Assembly (NCBI GenBank): GCA_016744375.1
Contig: JADGEM010000005.1
Span: 41,581-105,580, forward strand
Length of the DNA: 64,000 nt
From: Gammaproteobacteria bacterium
Lineage (GTDB): Bacteria; Pseudomonadota; Gammaproteobacteria; GRL18
Direction: 5' to 3'
Part shown: positions 47,880 through 57,454 of the stretch, in pieces
Layout of the letters: each line of letters begins with the position of its first letter
How positions within the stretch are numbered: the stretch's first letter is position 1
The notes under the pieces: generated by a model
Databases searched by the model: none
Seen by the model: only the letters and a program-made list of their open reading frames with translations
Told to the model about the DNA's origin: nothing
Program-made: the position numbers and the translations under genes

Positions 47880-48177
47880 TTTGTCTGTGTTCCTATTTTA
47901 AAATTAGCTCATTGTGGCAATTAATCAAGCTGTTTTGATTCTTTAAATAATATGTGTGTTTTTTCATCCGGGAGCATGGGCATCATTACCACTGAACAAG
48001 ATTTCTCGGAAATATTTTCTGTGTCATATGCCATACTTTTTGGGTGGTATAACACACTTTTATAAGCACTTAAAAATATCAGTATTAGCTAACATACTGA
48101 TTACAAGTTAAAACCACTAATGTGGTATTAAATTTGCTCTATTTAGTCTTTTTTAATACTCTAATGTGGTTAATGTA
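47880..48177. promoter_or_regulatory. Divergent region between hydrogenase and TonB receptor
   Basis: About 298 bases without a gene, containing both promoters. A 14-bp palindrome ACCAC-TAAT-GTGGT lies at 48113-48126, and its half CTAATGTGGT recurs at 48161-48170, just before the receptor start; GGGTGGTATAAC at 48046-48057 is a weaker relative. These could be operator half-sites for the receptor. An AATCAA-N6-TTGATT dyad lies near 47927-47944, but with half-sites in the opposite order to an FNR box. No riboswitch recognised. Confidence 0.4.
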
Positions 48178-50226
48178 ATGAAATTTTCTTATCTTCCAAC
48201 TCCTCGTCTTAGAATGTCACTTGCTGTGGTGATATCAATGTACTCTCTTCAGGTTTATTCTGAATCTGATATTCCAACTATTTCTGTAGAAGGCACTGAA
48301 CTGACTGATGTCAGTGGTGAACAGGTTAAATCGGCTGATTTGGCTGATGCCCTGACAAAAAATGTCCCTGGTGTTTCATTGATTCGACGCAGTGGCATTG
48401 CAAATGATATTATTTTAAGAGGACAAAACAAAGACAATATTAATATCCTCATGGATGATGCCAAAATATATGGAGCCTGTCCTAATCGAATGGATCCACC
48501 GACATCACACATACTCACCAATAATATTGAAAGTATTGAAATTATTGAGGGGCCTTATGATGTAGAAAATTTTGGTACTCTAAGCGGTGCGGTCAAAGTC
48601 AGAAGTAAAAAGCCAGAAGAAGATTTACATGGAGAAATCAGCTTAAATATGGGGCGTTGGAACTACCAGAAAACAGCAATGACCCTAAGTGGTGGTAATG
48701 AAAAAGTACGCGCATTAGTCAGTCTCTCCGATGAAAGCAGTGGCCAGTTTCGAGATGGAGATGGTAATGATTTTGCTGAACAGATAGAAGCAATTAATCC
48801 AGCGGTTCCGAATGGTGTTAAATACAAAGACAAATTTCGAAATATGGATGCTTATGACAAAAAAACGTTTATGGGTAAACTCTATGTCAATCTGATTGAT
48901 AATCATGAATTGGCGATTAGTTATACGGCGAATCGTAGTGATGATGTGCTGTATCCTTCCAGCAAAATGGATGCAATGTATGATGACTCTAATATCTTAA
49001 ACCTGGAATACTCTATTAAAAACCTGGGTGAATTTTCAAAAAATCTAGAATTTCAATACTATGATTCTGATGTGACACATCCTATGTCTAATCGCTATAG
49101 GAATGTGTCCGGTCCAAATGCGCAATTTGAGTTAATTAGTAAGCTGACAACCCGTATGCAGGGATTTAAAGTAAAAAATGCATTTGATATCAGCAGTACA
49201 ATGGAAGGCTTAATTGGTATTGATACCAGCAAACGAAACTGGGATGGTGAATATCTGGGAACAATGACGGTACCAGGTAGCATGCCGCCAGTAAGAATCA
49301 ATGTAACAGGAAGAGCCAGTATTGATGATGTTGATACAGATAATACGGCAATATTTGGTGAACTGGAAAAGCGTTATCAGGATTTTACACTAAAGCTTGG
49401 TGCTCGTTATGATGATACCTCTATTTCACCTGATGGTAGCCAGGAAGATAATGATTATGATTCTTTCAGTGCCTTTGTGCAGGGGACCTATGAATACAAT
49501 GAAACAACCAATTTTTTTGGTGGAATAGGTAAAGCGACTCGTGTCCCTGATGCGAGAGAACTATACTGGAAAGCTGCCAGTGGTCGGGTTGGTGGTACCC
49601 CTGATCTGGATCAGACTAGTAATTATGAAATTGATTTTGGTATGGAAAATAATTTTGAAAATCTGACCATTAAAACATCTGTGTTTTACAGCTGGTTAAA
49701 GGATTATATTTATTTTAATGCCGATAATGCCACCAATAACTTTGAAAATATTGATGCGACTATTTACGGCTTTGGTCTCTCAGGTTTGTATTCATTTACC
49801 GATGAAGTCTATCTTGATTTTGGTTTAGCTTACCAGAGAGGTAAAAAAGATAAAGCTCTAGCAGGCCAAACGGATAAAGATTTGGCTAATATAACACCAA
49901 TGAAACTGAACCTTGCCCTGAATTATGATTATATGGCTGCAGGCACAGCGAAAATAGAAGTGGTTGCTGCTGATAGCTGGGATCATTATGATGCTGATAA
50001 TGGCGAACAAGAAATTGATAGTTATGCCATTATGAATCTAAAAGCGACCCACAACCTGACCAGACATTTTGAAGTAACCGCAGGAATTGATAATGTATTT
50101 GATAAAACCTATGCAATTAACAATACCTACAAAGATTTAATTTTAATCTCAGATGGTACCGGTGAAGTGATGAAAATTAATGAACCTGGCCGCTATTATT
50201 ATATTAATGCAGCTTATAAATTCTAA
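48178..50226 (+). CDS. TonB-dependent receptor, copper-receptor-like
   Basis: Outer-membrane 22-strand receptor of 682 residues. A signal peptide (~1-26) is followed by a plug domain with IPTISVEGTEL, ADLADALTKNVPGVSLIRRSG and DIILRGQNKDNINILMDD, the segment GACPNRMDPPTSH (recalling the copper-type OprC/NosA receptors), and SIEIIEGPYDVENFGTLSGAV. The barrel ends in the aromatic terminus INAAYKF typical of outer-membrane insertion. The cargo is uncertain: copper or another metal complex is the best guess. I use the ATG at 48178; the frame also opens at a GTG at 48166. It is divergent from the hydrogenase. Confidence 0.82.
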   Translation: MKFSYLPTPRLRMSLAVVISMYSLQVYSESDIPTISVEGTELTDVSGEQVKSADLADALTKNVPGVSLIRRSGIANDIILRGQNKDNINILMDDAKIYGACPNRMDPPTSHILTNNIESIEIIEGPYDVENFGTLSGAVKVRSKKPEEDLHGEISLNMGRWNYQKTAMTLSGGNEKVRALVSLSDESSGQFRDGDGNDFAEQIEAINPAVPNGVKYKDKFRNMDAYDKKTFMGKLYVNLIDNHELAISYTANRSDDVLYPSSKMDAMYDDSNILNLEYSIKNLGEFSKNLEFQYYDSDVTHPMSNRYRNVSGPNAQFELISKLTTRMQGFKVKNAFDISSTMEGLIGIDTSKRNWDGEYLGTMTVPGSMPPVRINVTGRASIDDVDTDNTAIFGELEKRYQDFTLKLGARYDDTSISPDGSQEDNDYDSFSAFVQGTYEYNETTNFFGGIGKATRVPDARELYWKAASGRVGGTPDLDQTSNYEIDFGMENNFENLTIKTSVFYSWLKDYIYFNADNATNNFENIDATIYGFGLSGLYSFTDEVYLDFGLAYQRGKKDKALAGQTDKDLANITPMKLNLALNYDYMAAGTAKIEVVAADSWDHYDADNGEQEIDSYAIMNLKATHNLTRHFEVTAGIDNVFDKTYAINNTYKDLILISDGTGEVMKINEPGRYYYINAAYKF

Positions 50227-50354
50227 TTTGGTTGGCCCTTCGTGATACTGATGCCTGGGTATCCTGCTCAGGCAATTGTATAATAGGCCAAAGATTGCTT
50301 TTCTTTAATTTCTTTTCCATGCTATAAACGTATGGTTAATTGATTGAGGCACTT

Positions 50355-52067
50355 ATGAAACAATTTTTGGTTTTTCTTCTCTGTTTTTTTTCTTTGTTTG
50401 CCAATGCATCACCGCCGCAAGCGGCTGTCGCAACGGCTCATCCTCTGGCGACACAGGCAGGTCAACAGGTATTACTAGATGGTGGTAATGCCTTTGATGC
50501 TGCTGTTGCAATTACGGCTGTCCTGTCGGTTGTTGAACCTTATAGCTCTGGTTTAGGCGGTGGTGGGTTCTGGTTGATACGCGACCAAAAAAGCAATAAA
50601 ACGGTAATGATTGATGGGCGGGAAATGGCTCCTTCCGCAGCCGATCGTGATATGTATCTGGATGAAGCGGGTAATTATATTACCAATAGTTCAGTGAATG
50701 GCCCTCTTGCTGCAGGTATACCCGGAACCGTGGCTGCAATGGTGCATTTATCTGAAAATTATGGTTCTTTGCCCTTATCCCAGGTTTTACAACCTGCTAT
50801 CGAGTTGGCATTAAGCGGTTTTCCAGTAACAGAGCACTACCAGAAAATGGTTCGTTTCCGCTTGGGTATCTTGCAAAAATATAAAGACTCATCCAGAATA
50901 TTTTTACAAGACAATGAGGTGCCAGCATTAGGCTATCGTATAGTCCAGACAGAACTGGCTAATACCTTGAAGTTAATTGCAAAGTGGGGAAATGCTGATT
51001 TTTATGCCGGTTTTACCGCAAGACGGATGATTAATTCTATTAAGGCAAATCAGGGGATCTGGCAATTGAGTGATTTAAAAAATTACTCAATTAAGGAGCG
51101 TGAGCCAATTCAGTTTCAATATCGCAATATGACGATTACCTCAGTGGCACCTCCCTCATCAGGAGGTATTGCGCTGGCCACCATACTGCAAATTCTGCAA
51201 AATTTTGACCTGCAGTCTCTGGATGAAACACAGCAAACTCATCTGATTATTGAAGCTATGCGCCGTGCCTATCGGGATCGAGCTGAATTTTTAGGGGATA
51301 GTGATTTTACACAGGTGCCAGTGGCACGTTTAACAAGCGCCTGGTATGCCGATGGATTGAGGGAAAGTCTTCGCTTTGACAAGGCTTTGCCCAGCAATTC
51401 CCTGGCCGAAATTAACATGAATAAAAATTCTCAGGAAAAAGTGGTTACCAAACAGGGTGAAGGACAGGATACTACCCATTTTTCTGTGCTGGATACTCAG
51501 GGTAATATGGTTTCTGCAACCATGAGCATTAATTATCCCTTTGGTTCAGGATATACTGCTGAAGGAACTGGAGTGTTGCTGAATGATGAAATGGATGATT
51601 TCTCGGCACGACCGGGAACGCCAAATGTGTATGGTCTGGTGGGCGCAGAAGCTAATGCTATTGCTCCAGGAAAACGGCCGCTGTCCAGCATGAGCCCGAC
51701 AATAGTCGATACAAAAAATGGGGTGTCAATCTTAGGCACTCCAGGAGGCAGCCGGATTATTACCATGGTCTTACTGGGGATCCTTGAGCTGGAAAAAGGG
51801 CATTCAGCCTCGGCATGGGTGAGTCGTCCCAGATTTCACCATCAGTACCTGCCCGATAAGGTGTTTTATGAGCCCGGGGCACTCTCAGATGACAGTATTG
51901 CTCAATTAGAACAAATGGGGCATAAATTACAAAGTCAGGATTCGCCTTATGGTAATATGCAGGCCATATATTGGGATTTTCAGCAGGGAGTACAGGCAGC
52001 CTCTGATCCGCGTGTTGAAGGTCAGGCTCTTGTGTTTGATATACCTCAGAAACTTGCCAGAGAGTAG
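50355..52067 (+). CDS. ggt: Gamma-glutamyltranspeptidase
   Basis: Periplasmic or extracellular N-terminal-nucleophile enzyme that cleaves glutathione and gamma-glutamyl compounds. A signal peptide (~1-20, ending ANA) precedes the large-subunit region with GNAFDAAVAITAVLSVVEPYSSGLGGGGF (quoted in part). Autoprocessing is expected before the Thr in GQDTTHFSVLDTQG, giving Thr as nucleophile of the small subunit; GTPGGSRIITMVL follows. I take the ATG at 50355, preceded by GAGGCACTT; the frame extends upstream to a TTG at 50340. Length 570 is normal. The following lipoprotein starts 12 bases downstream. Confidence 0.95.
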   Translation: MKQFLVFLLCFFSLFANASPPQAAVATAHPLATQAGQQVLLDGGNAFDAAVAITAVLSVVEPYSSGLGGGGFWLIRDQKSNKTVMIDGREMAPSAADRDMYLDEAGNYITNSSVNGPLAAGIPGTVAAMVHLSENYGSLPLSQVLQPAIELALSGFPVTEHYQKMVRFRLGILQKYKDSSRIFLQDNEVPALGYRIVQTELANTLKLIAKWGNADFYAGFTARRMINSIKANQGIWQLSDLKNYSIKEREPIQFQYRNMTITSVAPPSSGGIALATILQILQNFDLQSLDETQQTHLIIEAMRRAYRDRAEFLGDSDFTQVPVARLTSAWYADGLRESLRFDKALPSNSLAEINMNKNSQEKVVTKQGEGQDTTHFSVLDTQGNMVSATMSINYPFGSGYTAEGTGVLLNDEMDDFSARPGTPNVYGLVGAEANAIAPGKRPLSSMSPTIVDTKNGVSILGTPGGSRIITMVLLGILELEKGHSASAWVSRPRFHHQYLPDKVFYEPGALSDDSIAQLEQMGHKLQSQDSPYGNMQAIYWDFQQGVQAASDPRVEGQALVFDIPQKLARE

Positions 52068-52078
52068 GTGAAATTAAT

Positions 52079-52531
52079 ATGGAGATACTGAAAAAAAATG
52101 TCACTACAGCTCTGTGTTTGAACTTTATGATTTTTTTTGCCTTAGCTTTATCGGTATCTGGATGTGCAGAACAGAAGACGGATGAGGCTATGATACGACA
52201 GCAGATTGAGAATTTGCAGGAGGCAATTGAAGCTCATGATCGGGGAAATTTTATGGCGGTGATCGATGAGCAATACGAGGATCGACTGAATCATAATCAA
52301 CAATCATTACAACGTATGCTGATGGGGTTCTTTCTCCGATACAAGGATATTTCTGTCTATGTGAATGCCACGCAAATTAATATTCAGCCCATCAGGGCTG
52401 ATGCGCAATCTCAGGTGATTATAACCGGAGGAAAAAATCTTATTCCTGAAAATGCCAGGCACTATCAGGTGCATAGCTGCTGGAAAAAAATTTCTGATGA
52501 ATGGTTACTGAGCTGCCTTGAGTGGGAATGA
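52079..52531 (+). CDS. Putative lipoprotein with NTF2-like domain
   Basis: 150 residues. The signal ends in the lipobox LSVSGC (Cys ~29), so it should be membrane-anchored by lipidation. The mature part opens with MIRQQIENLQEAIEAHDRGNF and continues with FLRYKDISVYVNATQINIQPIRAD, a helix-then-sheet pattern like NTF2/SnoaL-type cone folds. Tryptophans and two cysteines lie near the C-terminus. Specific function unknown. It follows ggt closely and is probably co-transcribed. Confidence 0.65.
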   Translation: MEILKKNVTTALCLNFMIFFALALSVSGCAEQKTDEAMIRQQIENLQEAIEAHDRGNFMAVIDEQYEDRLNHNQQSLQRMLMGFFLRYKDISVYVNATQINIQPIRADAQSQVIITGGKNLIPENARHYQVHSCWKKISDEWLLSCLEWE

Positions 52532-52954
52532 AAAAAACCTTTAACCAAAAGAATAGCCAAAAAAAACCCCGCTGTTACCAGCAGGGCTAAGAGTTTTATC
52601 GCGTGCTGTACAAACACATTAAAAGTACAAAACGCTAAATGGTTAATGCTTGTGAGTCTTAAATAGTACGAGTAAGGAGATCGCAATCTTTAAATCTCTA
52701 AGTAACACATTAAACAATATGGAGAGTATGTATATTGTTTAATTTTACTTACTTAATATAAAGCACTAATCGTGCCAAATATTCTAATTGTACTATATTG
52801 CAATATTTAACAATCAAATAGAATGGTATGGCATGATATTTGATTTTCTTAGTCTGGTGTGAAATATCATCTAAGGCACGAAATATCGCATGTTAGCTGG
52901 GTTTGCGCTTTGAAATAACGAATGTGAGTCTCTTGATACAGTCGATTAGTCAAC
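52532..52954. other. 423-base gene-free region, possible small RNA
   Basis: Apart from the minus-strand terminator at 52559-52586, this stretch holds no credible gene. It is very AT-rich between about 52680 and 52850, with repeated AATAT-like runs and several near-palindromic stretches. An RNA read leftwards from within it would end at the terminator, 370 bases downstream of the DUF3025 stop codon. Confidence 0.35.
52559..52586 (-). terminator. Rho-independent terminator reading leftwards
   Basis: On the minus strand, CCCTGCTG (52586-52579) pairs with CAGCGGGG (52574-52567), including one G-U wobble, around a GTAA tetraloop, and is followed by eight T residues (52566-52559). On the plus strand the same stem has no T-run. 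It is a strong intrinsic terminator for minus-strand transcripts, although the nearest minus-strand gene ends 369 bases away. Confidence 0.85.
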
Positions 52955-53824
52955 CTAATTTGAGGCTTTCGGACGAAAATAATTTTTATTCTCGTAAAAT
53001 TCTGGTAACTGGTTTTCATCTGCCCAGCCGGGGATGCCTAATATAGGCAGGGGAGAAAGATGGCTGGAATCAGAAAGTGATTTTTTTTCTTTAATATCAT
53101 CGCTTAATAATTGATCAAGCTGATGATATTGTGTGATTTTGTCTTGTTGGTAAAAGTTATTATCGACTTTAAGGCAATAGGCTTTCCCTGTAAAGCCTAT
53201 AAATGGTTTGAAGGCTTTTTCATACATTCCATGGCCAAAAACAAAAGCACCGATTTTTTTTATATTGTTATTATTTGAACTGTTATTTGAATCCGTATTT
53301 AAACGGGTATTGATGGACCATATATTTCTTGAGTTGACAAAAACATCCTGCCATTGATGATTTTTCAGGGCCTCTAAAAGAGTGATATCACTGCTGGCAA
53401 TAATAATCCCTGATTCATCGATGTGAGTAATGGCATCACGGCAGGAGGTTCTTTTTTTCCCAGCCTGCTTTTTTAGTTCCTGCATATGCAGATCATTTAG
53501 AAGAATTTTTGTTTTTGGAAAGAGCAGCCAGATAAAGGCATTAAATAGGTCATGCCAGTTTTTCTCACGGGTGCTGATGATACCTTTTTTATAAACTCGT
53601 TCTTCATAACCCATTTCAGGAAAAGGCAAGGTCTCATCTTGCGGCTGCATATCCAGCTGCAGGCCGCTGGATAGGATAACAGGCTCGTCTAACAAGGCTA
53701 GCATGCCCTGGCAACCCGGCCAGTCTGGCCAATGTGTGTCTTTTAACAAGACTTTGAGATCGGAATAAATGAGGGATTTATTGAGAAAATCTGCATCCCA
53801 CTGATTGATGATGTTTTTTGCCAT
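52955..53824 (-). CDS. DUF3025 family protein
   Basis: 289-residue soluble protein of unknown function. It is assigned to DUF3025 by the diagnostic segment STREKNWHDLFNAFIWLLFPKTK (quoted in part, ~84-106), with the following THIDESGIIIASSD and FVFGHGMYEKAFKPFIGFTGKAY (~205-227) segments. A low-complexity asparagine-rich run (NSSNNNN) lies around residues 183-191. It starts 41 bases after the GGDEF-EAL gene ends on the same strand. Confidence 0.8.
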   Translation of the reverse strand: MAKNIINQWDADFLNKSLIYSDLKVLLKDTHWPDWPGCQGMLALLDEPVILSSGLQLDMQPQDETLPFPEMGYEERVYKKGIISTREKNWHDLFNAFIWLLFPKTKILLNDLHMQELKKQAGKKRTSCRDAITHIDESGIIIASSDITLLEALKNHQWQDVFVNSRNIWSINTRLNTDSNNSSNNNNIKKIGAFVFGHGMYEKAFKPFIGFTGKAYCLKVDNNFYQQDKITQYHQLDQLLSDDIKEKKSLSDSSHLSPLPILGIPGWADENQLPEFYENKNYFRPKASN

Positions 53825-53864
53825 AGATTGATTTTAGCAAAGCCGGTATTCTTTTAACAAGGGT

Positions 53865-56800
53865 TTAGTCTTCACAAGGTTTTGGTTTGGCAATACCATA
53901 GCCCTGCAGATAATCGACTTCCATATGGAAGAGCTCGGTCTGAATGGCTTTATTTTCAACATATTCAGCAATGGTTTTCAGCCCCATTATATGGCCTATC
54001 TCATTAATGGATTTCACCATGGCACGGTCTATGGGATCGTCCAGAATATCTTTGACAAAACTGCCGTCAATTTTAAGAAAATCAACAGGAAGGTTTTTTA
54101 GGTAAGCAAACGATGACATACCGGTGCCAAAGTCATCAAGAGCAAAAAGGAATCCATGATCTTTAAGTTGATTCATGAAATTGACAGCCTGTTCAAGGTG
54201 CGTTACGGCAGCACTTTCAGTCACTTCAAAGCAAATTATTTCAGGGTTAACCTGATAGCGTTGCTGCTGTTCAATAATAAATTGATACAACTTTTTATCA
54301 CCAATGGATTGACCGGATAAATTAATGGAACAAAAATCAACTTTATTGCTTTGAGCAATTTTTTCAGCCAGCCATTTAAAAGTTGAACGGATCACCCAGC
54401 GGTCCAGTTCAGCCATTAAATCATAACGTTCTGCTGCTGGTAAGAAGGCTCCAGGAGGGATAATTTTATTATGACTATCCAGCATTCGAATTAATATTTC
54501 AAAATGTTGGCCTTCCTGGCTTAAGGGATCGGAGGGAAGGATTGTTTGCTGGTAAAGAAGAAAACGATTATTATCCAGGGATTTCCTGATTTCAGAGACC
54601 CACTGCATTTCACCCTGGTGACGGGTCGTTTCTCTATCCTCATGGGAACTGATGTGGACCTGATTCCTTCCCTTGTCTTTAGCAATATAACAGGCAGAAT
54701 CTATTTTGCTCATGATACTCTGAACAGACTCTGTTTCTGTGGTAATGGCTGCCATCCCAATACTACAGCCTGTATTAAATATTTTATCATCCCACATAAA
54801 GCGAAAGTCTTTAATGGATTGACATATTTTCTGAGTAATCTCATGGGCATGATTTATTGGGCAATTCTCAAACAATAGACCAAATTCATCACCGCCAAGG
54901 CGCGCCAATATGTCACTGTTTCGAATCGTTTGCTTGAGTAGATGTGCGACCATCTTAAGCATTTCATCACCTGCAAGATGACCACAGGTGTCGTTGATGA
55001 CTTTAAATTGATCCAGATCCAGGTAGCAGACAACATGCTGAATCCTCTCTCTTTTGGATGACTGCAGGGCTGAGTTCAACCGTTGTTCAAATGAGTATCG
55101 GTTAAGCAGTGAGGTAAGTGAATCATGTGAAGCCAGATAGTGCATCTTTTGTGTCATTGCCAGACTTTCGGTGACATCACGAAATACAGTAACGGAACCT
55201 GTGATTCTGTTTTTATCATCATTAATAGGATAAGAAGAGTATTGAACCGGGAAGTAACTGCCATCTTTTCGCCAAAACACTTCATTTTCAATATAGCGGG
55301 ATTCGCCTGCACGAAAAGCATCGTATATGGGGCAGTTTTCTTCTGGGTAAGCTGAACCATCCTTGTGACTATGATGTGTCAACTGATGCATGGGGTAGCC
55401 TTTTAATTCAGATAAGGAGTAAGCAAACATTTTCTGAGCCGCATGGTTGACAAAAGTACAAAGACCGCTTTTGTCGATACCAAAAATTCCTTCACCAGTT
55501 GATTCTAATAGCATACTCATTAAATCATTAATTTCTTTCAATTCTTTGGATGAATGCTCCAGTTTTTTCTGCGATTCTGCATGTTGTTTCTGCAGAGCAT
55601 AATGTTTGATTGCGTATTCTACATCTCCGGTCATTTCCAGAAATAAATTGACAATATCTTTGGTGAAATAATTGACTTGATCAGAGTAGACGGAAAATAC
55701 TCCAATGAGCTGATGATTTTTTTTGATAGGAAAAGATGCACAGGCTTTAACATTTATGCGTTGAGCATCTAAATGTGCAAACTGAGTTTTAACGTCATTC
55801 AGATAGTCATTACTGATAATCATTTTCTGCTGATGAAATGCCTGGTGAACCGGACTGTGATTTTGTTTAGAGCCAGTTGTAAGTGAGAATATAATTTTTT
55901 CCAGACAATCTTTATTTTTCCCTGAACTGGCCACTGCTTCTATCAGAGTCTGTTCAGAATTGACCAATCCCACCCAGGCAAGAATCAGGTGGTTTTGACT
56001 GGTTGCAATCTCACATATTTTTTCATAGAGCCTATCTGTTGACTCCAACTGAACAATGCTTTTGCTTGTCTGGCTTAAGGCATAATAAAGAGACTGCTGC
56101 TTTAATAGCTCCTGTTCTCTTTGGGAAATAGTTTGAGCCATATGGTTAAATGAGCGGCCCATTGCAGTTAATTCATCATTTCCAGAGAGGTCAATTTGGG
56201 TATCATAGTCACCAGCAGCCAGTTGTTCGGAGCTGCTTTGCAGACTTTTTATTCTTGAGAGGAGGGTTTTATTTAATAATAAAGCAATAAAAATAAAAGA
56301 TAAAAACATCCCGAGCAAATGGATAATGATATTACGCTGAAATAATTCCATGGAACGTTGTTCGATAATTTTTGCTGGTAGCTTAATGCTCATCAGACCG
56401 CGCAAATCACCTACATTATAATTATAGGAAGTTTCATAGCGTTCCTGTATGCTGACAGGGGCATATTCTTTTTTACCATGACAAGCCATACAACGTGGTT
56501 TAATATAAATGGGTTGACTGAAATGATAAAAATTTTCACCTGATTGATTGATAAAGGGAACAAAACGCTCTTTTTTATCCTTATTCTGGCGAAAGAACTG
56601 CATGGCTTTAAGCTCTATTGCATCAGCCTGATTGTCTGGATTTCTGGGTCTGTCAGAAACATTATTGAAGCTCAGACCATTCTCAACCCAGAGGGTGAAC
56701 TCATTGGATATTCGACTTAGCGCATAAGCCGGTAAGAACTCAATGGTCTGATCATTAATCGGCACACTATGTTTGAGAAATGACCTTTGATAAACAGTGC

Positions 56801-56957
56801 GATAAGCCATTAAAATGCCGCGAATATTTCGAGCATTTTCTTTAATGCCTGCAATCACTTCAGCTTTTGTCTGACGCTGCCCCACGTAGGTATCTACAGA
56901 AAAATGTATGATGAAAATAATTGCTGTAATTACAAATACTTTTGTTTGCAGGCGCAT
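53865..56957 (-). CDS. Haem-sensing (DUF3365) HAMP-GAF-PAS-GGDEF-EAL protein
   Basis: 1030-residue membrane c-di-GMP enzyme. An N-terminal membrane segment (~8-24) is followed by a periplasmic DUF3365/Tll0287-like domain with the c-haem motif CMACH (156-160) and the NVGDLRGLM signature, a second membrane segment (~208-228) and HAMP (~228-282). In the cytoplasm come a GAF-like domain (~300-450), a PAS domain (~475-600) with GIFGIDKSGL and VFRDVTE, an intact GGDEF motif in ARLGGDEFGLLFE, and an EAL domain with FEILIRM, NLSGQS and DDFGTGMSSFAYL. Both synthesis and breakdown of c-di-GMP look possible. It would couple periplasmic redox or ligand state to c-di-GMP. Confidence 0.88.
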   Translation of the reverse strand: MRLQTKVFVITAIIFIIHFSVDTYVGQRQTKAEVIAGIKENARNIRGILMAYRTVYQRSFLKHSVPINDQTIEFLPAYALSRISNEFTLWVENGLSFNNVSDRPRNPDNQADAIELKAMQFFRQNKDKKERFVPFINQSGENFYHFSQPIYIKPRCMACHGKKEYAPVSIQERYETSYNYNVGDLRGLMSIKLPAKIIEQRSMELFQRNIIIHLLGMFLSFIFIALLLNKTLLSRIKSLQSSSEQLAAGDYDTQIDLSGNDELTAMGRSFNHMAQTISQREQELLKQQSLYYALSQTSKSIVQLESTDRLYEKICEIATSQNHLILAWVGLVNSEQTLIEAVASSGKNKDCLEKIIFSLTTGSKQNHSPVHQAFHQQKMIISNDYLNDVKTQFAHLDAQRINVKACASFPIKKNHQLIGVFSVYSDQVNYFTKDIVNLFLEMTGDVEYAIKHYALQKQHAESQKKLEHSSKELKEINDLMSMLLESTGEGIFGIDKSGLCTFVNHAAQKMFAYSLSELKGYPMHQLTHHSHKDGSAYPEENCPIYDAFRAGESRYIENEVFWRKDGSYFPVQYSSYPINDDKNRITGSVTVFRDVTESLAMTQKMHYLASHDSLTSLLNRYSFEQRLNSALQSSKRERIQHVVCYLDLDQFKVINDTCGHLAGDEMLKMVAHLLKQTIRNSDILARLGGDEFGLLFENCPINHAHEITQKICQSIKDFRFMWDDKIFNTGCSIGMAAITTETESVQSIMSKIDSACYIAKDKGRNQVHISSHEDRETTRHQGEMQWVSEIRKSLDNNRFLLYQQTILPSDPLSQEGQHFEILIRMLDSHNKIIPPGAFLPAAERYDLMAELDRWVIRSTFKWLAEKIAQSNKVDFCSINLSGQSIGDKKLYQFIIEQQQRYQVNPEIICFEVTESAAVTHLEQAVNFMNQLKDHGFLFALDDFGTGMSSFAYLKNLPVDFLKIDGSFVKDILDDPIDRAMVKSINEIGHIMGLKTIAEYVENKAIQTELFHMEVDYLQGYGIAKPKPCED

Positions 56958-57079
56958 TAAAGCATTTACCCGATAGGTTCTGATATTCTTAGGTTTACGT
57001 CATTTTAAGTGTAGTCAATATCCAGGATAAAATCCAGACGGTGAAGAGGTGTGTGAGGGCTGAGATGTCTGACGTAAAC

Positions 57080-57115
57080 CAAAGAAACAGAGTTTAGTTT
57101 TTCTGTTTCTTGATT
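57080..57115 (-). terminator. Hairpin after ppnP
   Basis: AAGAAACAGA (57082-57091) and TCTGTTTCTT (57102-57111) are exact complements with a ten-base loop, positioned 30 bases downstream of the ppnP stop in the minus-strand direction. The stem ends in T-rich sequence on both strands, consistent with a modest bidirectional terminator. Confidence 0.55.
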
Positions 57116-57140
57116 TTACCTGATGTCTAACACATTAGAT

Positions 57141-57422
57141 TTATTTGTAGATACAGAGATAGGCTATATCTGTATCCATTTTGACATCAAAAGACTGATT
57201 GGCTTCGACTCTGAAGGTGTCACCTGGCTGGTAGGTTTTCCAGTTATTCTCTCCGGGGAGTTTAACTTGCATCTGGCCGTTAGTGACGGTCATTAGTTCA
57301 ATACTTGATGTACCAAAAGTATATTCGCCTGCAGCCATCACGCCTGTAGTAGCATCACCATTAACACTATTGAAGGCAATTGATTTTACTTTACCATTAA
57401 AATATTCATTCACTTCAAACAT
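57141..57422 (-). CDS. ppnP: Pyrimidine/purine nucleoside phosphorylase PpnP
   Basis: 93-residue cupin-fold protein of the YaiE/DUF1255 family that phosphorolyses several nucleosides. Typical segments: FNGKVKSIAFNSVNGDATTGVMAAGEYTFGT (quoted in part, ~8-36), TVTNGQMQVKLPGE and QPGDTFRVEANQSFDVK. The whole protein is one small beta-barrel. The gene lies 32 bases downstream of the rhodanese gene on the same strand, so they may be co-transcribed. Confidence 0.93.
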   Translation of the reverse strand: MFEVNEYFNGKVKSIAFNSVNGDATTGVMAAGEYTFGTSSIELMTVTNGQMQVKLPGENNWKTYQPGDTFRVEANQSFDVKMDTDIAYLCIYK

Positions 57423-57454
57423 TGTAATTCCTTGAAAAATTAAAATAAATTCAA

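Noticed and set aside
47927..47944. FNR-like site upstream of the hydrogenase
   Set aside because: The half-sites are in the order ATCAA...TTGAT, opposite to an FNR box.
52465..52686. 73-codon minus-strand frame with a hydrophobic stretch
   Set aside because: The strong minus-strand terminator lies inside it, and the hydrophobic stretch comes from the T-rich terminator region.
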